DNA of 18,335 nt from Temnopleurus reevesii (taxonomy: Eukaryota; Echinodermata; Echinoidea; Temnopleuroida; Temnopleuridae). The notes under the pieces are model-generated. The model was not told the origin of the DNA. It made no database searches and saw only the letters and a program-made list of their open reading frames with translations. How positions within the stretch are numbered: position 1 is the first letter of the stretch; each line of letters begins with the position of its first letter. The stretch is from contig BQKZ01002937.1 in the NCBI GenBank assembly GCA_036244855.1, positions 66,082 to 84,416 on the forward strand, written 5' to 3'. This document shows, one piece after another, positions 10,542 through 18,288 of the stretch. The position numbers were made by a program, and so were the translations under genes.

Positions 10542-13500
10542 CTTCTGTTTGAGATCATCCATATCATTCTCCAAGTCATTGAGCTGTTCCTTGAGCTTTC
10601 CTTCTCTCATCTCAGAGTTCTTCAGCTGCAGTCTCAGGTTGCTATCCTCAATCTCCATCTCAGACAACCTGTTCTGTGTCTGTGCATCCTGGCTCTTCCT
10701 CTCCTCAACCTTCTCTGTCAATATCTCCTTCTCATGCTCCAGCTGACCATTGTCCAGTTTCAAGATCTTGACCTCCTCCTCCAGCTTGCGGCTGTGCCTC
10801 TTGGTGTCCAGGATGGCTTCTTCCATCTCCTGCATCTCCCGCTTCCACTTCTCATCCGATCTCTCCAAGTGGCTAACCTTCTGCTCTAGGTCCTTCTTCG
10901 CGGTCTCCAGTTGCTTCAAGTTCTTCTTCAAGGTTGCTTCATTCATCAGCATGTCCTTGAACTTGCTCTCAAGGACTTTATTTGATGCCTTTGCTCTCTC
11001 CTGGCCCTGGTCGCTGTCCTGGACTCTGGACGTCAGCATCTCGATACTCTCCTCCAGAGCTTTCACTGTTCTTCCAAGCTGTTCATTTGACTGCTTCAGG
11101 TTGTCCTGAGACTTCTCATTAGCCTGAAGATCTTCCTTGAGTTTGCTTTCCGAATTCCCTAGTTCTTCCACATGGGCATTGAGTATATCAACTTCATCTT
11201 CCAGCTTGTCTCTGGTTTTCTTCATCTCATTTAATTCATCATTCAGGAGTGACAGTTTGTTTTCATATTCTTGGTTGTCAATGACAACAGAAGAGAGTTT
11301 ATTCTTCATATCATCAAACTCAACCTTGGAGACATCAGATGGTTCCAAGCTTCTTTGCTTTTCTTTTGATTGGTTTGACCTTGCATCTGCAACATCATCC
11401 TTCAGCCTTTGAATCTCCTTGACTTGTTCCTCGCTGATTTCTGTCAATGTCTCCTCACTAAGTTTTGTGTCTCTTAATTCCTCTTTCAGCTCCTCCTGCA
11501 GAGACTCCAGTTTAAGAATCTCTTCTCTAAGAGTTTCAACCTCATCACTAGGTGACTGAGAAGCATGTCGGTCAGCTTCACTGAGATCCTTTTCCTCCAA
11601 GAACTGTTTAAACTGATCTTCAAATGGTTTGAATGCATCCATCTTTTCCTTCAGGGATTGCAGTTCGCGTTCCATTTCACCTTTCTCTTGCTGTAGAATA
11701 CTTAGTTCTGATTGGAAGTCTTGATGAAGTGGGTTTGTCGGCTGGGGTACAATTGATTCAGAACGTTTATCCACTTCTAGCAGAGCTGATTGAAGTTCTG
11801 AATTTTGTTTTTCAAGCTCATCAACTTTAAGAATCAGATCTGCTATTTTCTCTTGACTCAGAGTCAGGGTGTCATCACTGGCAACTCTTTTCAGCTTTCG
11901 CTGGAGCTTACGAACAGGAGTAGAGCTTCTTCTAATATTTTTAGCTTCATCTTTGGGTTTTTCACTTTCCTCATCTAACCCATCCTCATCATCAAAATCA
12001 GAGTCATCCTCATTATCTTCATCAATGCAGTCAAATATACTATAATCCTCTTCACTTTTTGTCAGACTTGGAACTTCACTTGATCTTCTGCTTGCCTGAC
12101 CTTGAAGTTTAGCTTCCTCAAGCATCTGCTTCAGGTCCTTATTGGAGCTCTCAAGTTCGCTTATCTCTTCCTTGAAATCATTCTCCCTCTCCGTCATGAT
12201 GTTGTCCGCAGCTGCTAGCGTCTCCTGGAAAGCAGTTTGTCGCTGTTCCAATTCATTAATCTTTTCTTGAAGCTTTTCCTCATTGTCAACAAGATGCTCA
12301 ATGCGGAGCTGCAGGGCCTCAATGGTTGGCGCAGTTTCGATTCTCTCTGACATGTCAGGACTATCACTATCATCATCCTCTTGATCAGTGTGACTGTGTT
12401 GTGTTGGAGGAAGAGAGGATGGAAGGGGTGGAGCCATCATATCCATTTGCTGTACTTCATTTACGATCATTTCTTCTTCAACAACATTTGGCTTCACATT
12501 CTCTTCTGTCTCCAAAGCACCTTTTTGCTTTCGTAGTACCTCCACTGTATTTTCTAATTCTGAAATTGTGGCTCGAAGGTCATCACAAATGGCAATCACA
12601 GATGCTAATTCTTTCTTTGTTGCATCCAGTTCAGCAAGTTTCTTCTCCATGATATTTGCATTATCTTCAATCATTTTATTTTTCACAATATAATCCGCCT
12701 TGAGCTGATCATTCATAGCTTCAAGTTCAGCATACATCTCCACCATCTCTTCAAGTTCTCTCCTTAGTTCCTTTGCTTCACTCTGTCTGTCCTCAAGAAT
12801 GCTTTCATTTTCCTCCAGCATCCTTGACTTCGACGCGACCTCCCCTTCAAGTGTCTCAACCTGGAAGCTTAGTTCAGCAATGGACTGCTCTCCACCAGCC
12901 TTCAGCTCTTCCAAAAACTCAATGTCTGCTTCCAAAGCCTTCATCTTTTTGATAAAGTCTTCTTTCTCTTCCTCTGTCTCTTTCAGCTGTCTGGACATTT
13001 CTTGATTCTCTTCCTCTAGTTTTACTATACCGTCTGGGGAGAGGAAACTGGAATTTGGTGTTTCAATCACAGCTAGTTTTTGAGCAATTTCCCTATGAGC
13101 AGCCCGAGATTCCTGAAGCTGCTTCTCAATATCATCTTTGAGCTTAATGGTTTGGTTATGTGCATCTTCAAGTTCTTTGTAGCTTGCTAACGAGCTGCCT
13201 TTTGCAGCTTCAAGCTCTTCAATCTTAAATTCCAAGTCCAAGTTTGTTTGAGCTGCCTTCTCAAGATCCTTTTGTAGTTGCTGCAGTTGTTCATCTTTCT
13301 CAATCTCCTCGTCAAGTTTCAGCGTGACTTCATCTTTCTCAATTTCAAGCTCTGCTATTTGCTCTTGGAGATCTTGGTTGGCTTTCAATGCCTTTTCCAG
13401 ACTCTCTTCTACCTCAAGGTTGTGTGCTCTCATATCCTCCAGCTGTTCTGATGCTTCACGTACAACAGCATCGTTCTGTTGTAGGGAATCCAGCAACTCT

Positions 13501-15276
13501 GCAAGCTCACTCTCAGACTGCTCGAGGATTTCAACCTTCTCCATAAGCTCAGCTTCAGATTTTTCCAGCTCTTCAATTCGCTTCTGCAGCTCAACTTTGT
13601 CATCGACATTCATTTTCTGTGATTCTGAAACAGATTCCTGTGGCAAGTCATCACTGAGAACAAAATCTTCTTCAACATCATCTTCATCATCCTCATACTC
13701 ATCCACGAAATGAGAGGCCATGGTTCTTCCTGTATCTAGAGCACCCAGACCTTCATCCATTAAAGAGGGAAGACTCTTCTGAGTGCCTCCAAGATCATCT
13801 CCTGCAAGCTTGCTGGAGACCTGCATCTCCTCCAACTCTGTCTCCATCTCCTGGAGCTTTGCTTTCAGACTCTGATTGACAGATTCCCTATTCTCTATTT
13901 GCTCCTTAAGCAGCTCCGTCTCACTCTTCCAGTGGTTCCCAATTTCCTCCAGCTCAGCTGCTTTTTCAAGCTGCACCTGTTCCGAAGCTCTCAGCTCTTT
14001 GAATCTCTCCTCATAACTTTCTTCCATGTGTTTCATTTCTTCTAAAGCGTCATCCAATTTCTCTTCTGCATCCTTCTGAGCCATCTCCATTTCCTGTGCT
14101 CTACGTTTCAAGGTCTTCTCCGCCATCTCCAGTTCTGTTATTCGTTCTCTCAGTGTGTCTTCATTATCTATCACACTATCTTTCAAAAGCTCCTCAATCC
14201 CCTTCATCCTTTCCTCCATTGTTACTTTTTCACCTTGAAGATCTCGCACAACAGCCTCCAATCTCAAGATTTCCTCTTCTTTTTCTTTTATTTGGCTAAG
14301 TAATTTCTCATCCTGTTGGTCATCACTGGGATTTTGAACAGGTACAGCTTCAGTGGCACGCTCCTCCTGTGCAACAATTATTTCTTCACAAACAGCTGGA
14401 TCACTTTTGCTTTCACTTTCAGCAGATCTTTCATCATATTCACTCAATTTCTCATCCAGAACCATATTTTCAGCATTTAAAAACTCAACTTCGGATTTCA
14501 TGTCCGATAGTAACTTCTTCAAATGTGATCGCTGTTGTTCCGACTTTGTAAAATTTTCCTTTGTAGTCATCAAATCTTCCTGTATCTGAGTATGAGCTCT
14601 CATAATTTTCTCCTTTTCCATATGTTCTGCTTCATACTTCTCTTGTAACAAATGATATGAGGCCTTGGCTTGTGCAACTTCCGCTACCTTTGTGGAAATC
14701 TCCTCATCTGCCTTTTCCTCCACTCTTGACACATCTTTCTGATTTTCCGAAAGCTGCTTTTGCAATTTAGAAAGTTCCTCATCACTTTCCATCTTGCCCT
14801 GTACAGCATCAAGGATCTGTTTTTCACTTTCCTGTAAAACTTCCTTTAACTGTGACTGGAGCTTTTTTATTTCATTCTCTTTCTCTGCAACAACTTCGCT
14901 TAAAGCATGCTCTATTTCTTCTTCTTGTTCTTTGAACTTTTCTGATTGGCTATCTAGTTCTAATGTTGTTGCATTGAACTTGTCCTCTATTTGCTCGAGC
15001 TGTGTTCTGAGCTCATAGATTTCTCTGTCCTTCTCATCTGCTTTCTCTTTGGCAACTGTGTCCTCTTTACTAGCGTGCTCTTCTAATTCTGCTTTTAAAC
15101 TTTTCTCTGCATCTTCCAGTTTGGTGAGCAAGTCCTTGATGACGTTGTCTTTCTCTATAATGGTATCCTCAAAAGAATCTTGTATTCTTTTCTCTTTTTC
15201 TTCCAGTGTCTTCTCCATCTCCTTGACAATGTGAAGGGATTTGTTTTCATCCTCTAACATCTTCTCCTCCAAGAGT
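10542..15276 (-). CDS. Giant coiled-coil exon, at least 1578 codons, truncated at an N
   Basis: This minus-strand frame is open for 1578 codons and ends in phase 0 at donor AAG followed by GTGGGAATC. On the right it is cut at N 15277, beyond which lies transposon sequence, so no acceptor is present. The protein is nearly continuous E/K/L-rich heptad coil with a recurrent ELExSExxLKExL pattern. Breaks include a serine/acidic stretch near residue 290, DEYEDDEDD near 524-545, a proline-rich MMAPPLPSSLPP near 945, and an RRSS/acidic linker near 1060-1130 (SDFDDEDGLDEESE). There is no motor, kinase or membrane segment. The apparent N-terminus MSVRPSVCASMRPSVRPS is translated minisatellite and should not be used. 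Such rods usually act as scaffolds, tethers or filament components; the partner is unknown. Confidence 0.93.
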
Positions 15277-15277
15277 N
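15277..15277. other. Probable collapsed assembly gap (N), exon on one side and transposon on the other
   Basis: To the left is continuous coding sequence and to the right repeat-element sequence, with no splice acceptor. This abrupt change at an N is the mark of a contig join. Confidence 0.65.
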
Positions 15278-15472
15278 TATACATACTTGAGCCAAGTTTG
15301 GTCAAAATCCGTCCAGCGGTTCTGAACTTATCGCGGTAACAAGGTCCGGACGGACACACGGACGGACACACGGACGGACGCACGGACGGACGCATGGACG
15401 CACAGACGGACGGACGGACGGACAACCCGAAAACATAATGCCTCCGGCACCACCTTACGGTGGCGGAGGCAT
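15278..15472. mobile_element. Non-autonomous repeat element with GGAC minisatellite and terminal hairpin, cut by an N
   Basis: From the N onward comes TTGGTCAAAATCCGTCCAGC-type sequence, then CGCGGTAACAAGG, a GGAC-rich minisatellite (about 15346-15423), and a hairpin at 15438-15472 in which ATGCCTCCG pairs with CGGAGGCAT and CCACC with GGTGG, with a GCA bulge. I recall such sequences as widespread interspersed repeats in marine invertebrates. The minus-strand VRPSVRPS reading frame is the translated minisatellite, not a protein. The element abuts the N that truncates the giant exon. Confidence 0.65.
15346..15423. repeat. GGAC/CGGA minisatellite inside the element
   Basis: Tandem GGACGGAC and GGACRCAC words repeat for about 78 bp on the plus strand. 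The array is imperfect, mixing four-base and eight/twelve-base periods. Confidence 0.8.
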
Positions 15473-15589
15473 AATAAAGTCAAAGCCTAGACAAGTTTGA
15501 TGAAATTCCTGGTCATACCCATCCCCAGGAATCCTAAGGGTTTGGGTTCACGAGAGAGTGCATTTGTAGAGGGAAATTCTCAAAAATCT

Positions 15590-15775
15590 AAAAATCTCAA
15601 AATCTCACATTTTTCCCTTTTTTAATAATTGTAAACCAACGTTTCCTACCTGTTCTATTGCATTGGATTATGCAGGGGACAATTATCGTCACTTTGTTTT
15701 GACTACCTCAAAATCTCACATTTTTTTCTTTTCTGAATACTTTAAATGACATTCCCTACCTGTTCTATTGCATTG
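15590..15775. repeat. Diverged tandem duplication of the exon 3' end and donor, about 110-bp period
   Basis: CCTACCTGTTCTATTGCATTG occurs at the true donor (15755 region) and again about 110 bp to the left (15645 region). CTCAAAATCTCACATTTTT also occurs beside both. On the minus strand the extra copy is a second CAATAGAACAG followed by GTAGG donor with no open exon before it. Confidence 0.75.
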
Positions 15776-15939
15776 AGTTGTTCCGAAGGAGTGGATACAT
15801 CCTTCGCTTGGTCTTTCTCATCTTGTTCCTTCTTTGATTCTTCTAGTTCCAGAACTCGAAACTCAAGTAGATCATTCTGGTCCTGTGAATTCCGCAAGGA
15901 CCAATTCAGCTTGGACTTTGCTTCTTCAACTTCAGCTAA
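15760..15939 (-). CDS. Coiled-coil protein exon, 60 codons, with JAKMIP-like LLEFRVLELEE motif
   Basis: The acceptor is TTCTCAAACAG before 15939, the donor is CAG followed by GTAGGG at 15760, and there are 60 codons in phase 0-0. It reads LAEVEEAKSK to EQLNAIEQ and contains SQDQNDLLEFRVLELEE at about residues 18-34. I recall the closely similar DQNELLEFRNLELEE in JAKMIP1-3, so this is the best family clue in the window. After the motif comes a charged EKDQAKD stretch. The acceptor and first 27 bases of the exon are repeated upstream by a 213-bp tandem duplication, and the last about 18 bases plus donor are repeated downstream. Only this copy gives an open exon. Its phase-0 donor matches the phase-0 acceptor of the exon at 1718, not the acceptor-less exon at 15276. 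Confidence 0.85.
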
Positions 15940-16367
15940 CTGTTTGAGAAATTTGAAATTAAAAAAGGTGTACAAAAAAGGGTCCACAGTTGGTATGTCT
16001 CATTCATTACACATGAGACTGAATGAGACTCAGAGTTTTGGCATTTTCTTATGGAAAGGTGATTTTTTTTGTGGAAAATTTGCATGCATTTCTATTGAAG
16101 CATCTCATCTCATTCCTTCCTTCCTGGACTTTGCTTCTTCAACTTCAGCTAACTGTTTGAGAAATTTGAAATTAAAAAAGGTGTACAAAAAAGGGTCCAC
16201 AGTTGGTATGTCTCATTCATTACACATGAGACTGAATGAGACTCAGAGTTTTGGCATTTTCTTATGGAAAGGTGATTTTTTTTGTGGAAAATTTGCATGC
16301 ATTTCTATTGAAGCATCTCATCTCATTCCTTCCTTCCTGGACTTTGCTTCTTCAACTTCAGCTAACT
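15913..16367. repeat. 213-bp tandem duplication spanning intron and exon 5' end (two identical copies plus a diverged third)
   Basis: The word GGACTTTGCTTCTTCAACTT starts at 15913, 16126 and 16339, a period of exactly 213 bp. By eye the first two units are identical over their full length. The third matches for about 28 bp and then continues as a recognisably similar but diverged intron sequence. Each copy carries the minus-strand splice acceptor and first 27 bases of the exon at 15939. As 213 is divisible by 3, it creates a long plus-strand open frame that is not a gene. Confidence 0.92.
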
Positions 16368-17021
16368 ATAGAAGAAATTTGATAATGTAAAGTGCATATA
16401 AAGATGTCTTGAAAAGGACCATTGTTAGGATGTCCTTTAATACTATTTTTAAATAATGCCTCTGGCACCACCACCTTACGGTGGCGGAGGCATAAAAATA
16501 GCATCGGTCGAACGGTCGGTCAAGAAAGTTTCTTTTCTATCAATCTTCTTTTCATTTTTGAACACTATATTAACACAATTCATTAGGAAGATAAGATTTG
16601 GAATGGAGTGAAAAACCAAAGATCATCTGAAAATGAATTTGCAGGTTATATTCCACATGTTTATCAATTCAGTTTTTATGTGATTTTTCAATTCAAGTGA
16701 AAGGAAAGACAAAAAGTTCAGGTCGGACCATTTTCAAGGGTCGGGCAGTTGACGGTCATCCAAATATTTTTTTAGGGAAGGCCTTATCTACATCAATTCT
16801 AGAAAATTCTAATGCAGTGCCCTTCCCACGAGCCACATTGAATCAATTTGGCTAAGTATCTTGATATTGATCACCATTTTGTAATAGCATCCAACACTGT
16901 GCCTTAGCCTTCTTGCTGAAATTGGTAACCCTATAATCAAGATCAGAATATGTTTGTTTCTTTAAATAGGAATACTGAAAGTAGAAATCAAACTAGGATA
17001 TGAAAAATACAGGCAACTCAC
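15940..17021 (-). other. Intron between the 17111-17022 and 15939-15760 exons
   Basis: It holds the 213-bp tandem duplication next to the downstream exon and the second GCCTCCG hairpin at 16456-16493. The remainder (16500-17021) shows nothing recognisable. Confidence 0.6.
16456..16493. repeat. Second copy of the GCCTCCG hairpin
   Basis: ATGCCTCTGGCACCACCACC then TTACGGTGGCGGAGGCAT repeats the 15438-15472 hairpin with one extra CCA and one substitution. It is followed by CGGTCGAACGGTCGGTC, a short remnant of a GGTC/GGAC-like array, so it is probably a decayed or truncated member of the same family. Confidence 0.65.
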
Positions 17022-17111
17022 TCTTGCTTTTAAATTGTGAAGCTGTTCTTCCATAGACTGTTTATCCCTCTGCCACTCAAAGGCATCAGATTCATGAGAA
17101 GATATAAAATC
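17022..17111 (-). CDS. Coiled-coil protein exon, 30 codons (JAKMIP-like segment, part 1)
   Basis: The minus-strand exon has acceptor ATGTGGCAG before 17111 and donor GTGAGT after 17022, and is exactly 30 codons in phase 0-0. It starts DFISSHESDAFEWQRDK and ends EEQLHNLKAR, the beginning of a heptad-repeat helix that runs straight into the next exon. From memory, vertebrate JAKMIP proteins (coiled-coil proteins that bind Janus kinases and microtubules) have a DSHWVEDKQ-like stretch before their DQNELLEFR motif, and the D..EW..DKQ pattern here sits at a comparable place. That is suggestive, not proof. It is too short for the ORF-length filters normally used, but both splice sites and the frame agree. 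Confidence 0.72.
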
Positions 17112-17850
17112 CTGCCACATATGGAAAAAATTCCAAAAATGAACTTATATTCAACAATTCACAGCAGCAAATATTGATTAAAAGAAGCTTTTGGCCAAAG
17201 ATGTTCATGCCTGAAAACGGTTTAATTACAAAAAAATATGTTTGAGGCAGGCAAACAGCAAAATCTATATGTATTGTGAGATAGGCGGACACCTGTTACC
17301 ATACCCCTTTCTATTGTAAACAATATTAGCTTGACAAAACATTGCTGGGAGACAGACATGAGATGAGGTACATAGAGAATTATTAATTCTATCTGCCCAT
17401 GAATTTGAGACAAAATATTTCCATGTCCCTTTTCCATGTTAATTTGATTTTTTTTAAATTCATAATTGAATCAGATGACCCTAATGGGTCAAGTTGAGAG
17501 GCTTCTGCGTCTACTATACACATCGTAAAACAACAAAAATCACGAGAGAATGGGAAAATGCAAGTGAGATATCAATATATCAATCAATATAGGAATGCGG
17601 TTGAAAACCTGCCTTATTACATTTTCTTCAATTTAGATCATCAATTTAAAGAGATGGATAGAGTTAAAAGATAAAAATATTCAAAAGGAAAAGAGAGCAA
17701 TGGAAGGAAGAATGGATGGATAATAAATAACATAATTAATTACATTCAAATATGTGTCATATATCGAACAGCTGCCTCAGTTGATGTCATTTTTCAAGCA
17801 AATAACACAAAATAAAAGTTATGGGAACAAATTGAGCTTTATGTGTAAAG
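17112..17850. other. Non-coding stretch upstream of the 17111 exon
   Basis: Probably the first or an early intron of the minus-strand gene. AT-rich; no exon with convincing splice sites was found on either strand. Confidence 0.5.
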
Positions 17851-17853
17851 GCA

Positions 17854-17872
17854 TAGCGCCATCTGTTGGCAG
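17854..17872. promoter_or_regulatory. CTCF-like motif
   Basis: TAGCGCCATCTGTTGGCAG matches the recalled CTCF core (insect form AGATGGCGCTA read in reverse; vertebrate form GCGCCccCTgcTGGC). It lies at the edge of the CpG-rich segment. CTCF occurs across bilaterians, so occupancy is possible; this is motif evidence only. Confidence 0.4.
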
Positions 17873-17924
17873 GAGCTTTTACATTAACACATTGATCGTC
17901 AGATGTGTCGCAACGGGAGCGCAC

Positions 17925-17939
17925 CTGCTCATCCCTCAT
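17925..17939 (-). CDS. Candidate first coding exon of the coiled-coil gene (MRDEQ)
   Basis: On the minus strand an ATG at 17939-17937 opens five codons (MRDEQ) that end in phase 0 at a possible donor, GAGCAG followed by GTGCGC. The next visible exon (17111) begins in phase 0, so a join would stay in frame. An in-frame TAA lies upstream and no other in-frame ATG intervenes. Against it: the start context is weak (C at -3, A at +4), the donor is mediocre, and a short upstream ATG (ATGGTTTCCGCATGA) overlaps it. The position inside a CpG-rich promoter-like stretch is favourable. The alternative is that the true 5' exons lie beyond the right edge. This is an inference only; a spliced cDNA would decide it. 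Confidence 0.22.
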
Positions 17940-17997
17940 GCGGAAACCATAGACCCAGCGAGTTCTTGAAGATCCCCGCGCCCGGAGTTACCCGAGG

Positions 17998-18014
17998 AAA
18001 ATTGGCGGGAATTT
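17998..18014. promoter_or_regulatory. Overlapping CCAAT-box and E2F-like motif
   Basis: The word AAATTGGCGGGAATTT contains an inverted CCAAT (ATTGG) overlapping GGCGGGAA, which resembles the E2F/DP consensus TTTCCCGCC read on the other strand. Placement in the CpG-rich segment makes it a plausible proximal promoter element. It is a short motif and could be chance. Confidence 0.35.
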
Positions 18015-18129
18015 CGAATCAGCGGAGCGGCTTCGCGACCACGCCCTTCTCTCACATTGAAATTCACATCACACCTGATTATTGGAATAATATTGGAATA
18101 TATCATCTCAAACTTGCACCATCACGTTG

Positions 18130-18250
18130 CTGAGTGAGCAGAAGCGGAGGTTGATTTTGGAGTCCAGAGTCGTTATTTGTTCTGGTGATATATACACTCA
18201 TTTTCACCTTTGCACCATTTTCACGTACGAAAATAACTACAACTTAACAG
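18130..18250 (+). other. Possible 5' UTR exon end with strong splice donor at 18251
   Basis: AACAG followed by GTAAGAG at 18251 is a near-consensus plus-strand donor just downstream of a CpG-rich segment. The sequence before it has no long reading frame and would fit a non-coding first exon. The transcription start is not visible; the left limit given is nominal. If used, the ATG at 18289 would be intronic or belong to a transcript with another start. Confidence 0.35.
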
Positions 18251-18288
18251 GTAAGAGGTTTACTAATTTCTAATGTTATGCGCACCAA

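Larger units (their letters stand above)
17880..18180. promoter_or_regulatory. CpG-rich promoter-like segment, possibly bidirectional
   Basis: CpG dinucleotides are frequent here (CCCGCGCCCGG, GCGGAGCGGCTTCGCGACC) and rare in the surrounding AT-rich sequence. The segment lies between the 5'-most minus-strand exons and the putative plus-strand gene start, so it could drive both in opposite directions. This is inferred from composition and position; no TATA box can be assigned with confidence. Confidence 0.5.

Noticed and set aside
10531..15234. Many plus-strand serine-rich frames of 60-129 codons
   Set aside because: They are antisense shadows of a glutamate/lysine/leucine-rich coiled coil, with the expected serine/phenylalanine bias.
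15278..15425. N-terminus MSVRPSVCASMRPSVRPS fused to the coiled-coil frame
   Set aside because: It is a translated GGAC minisatellite and repeat element joined across an N; not part of the protein.
15746..16390. A 214-codon plus-strand open frame with an internal 71-residue repeat
   Set aside because: It is produced by the 213-bp tandem duplication (71 codons) plus the antisense of a real exon; composition is antisense-like and no splice sites or start context support it.
17903..18133. 76-codon plus-strand frame through the CpG-rich segment
   Set aside because: It runs through promoter-like sequence, shows no recognisable content, and is explained by local GC richness.
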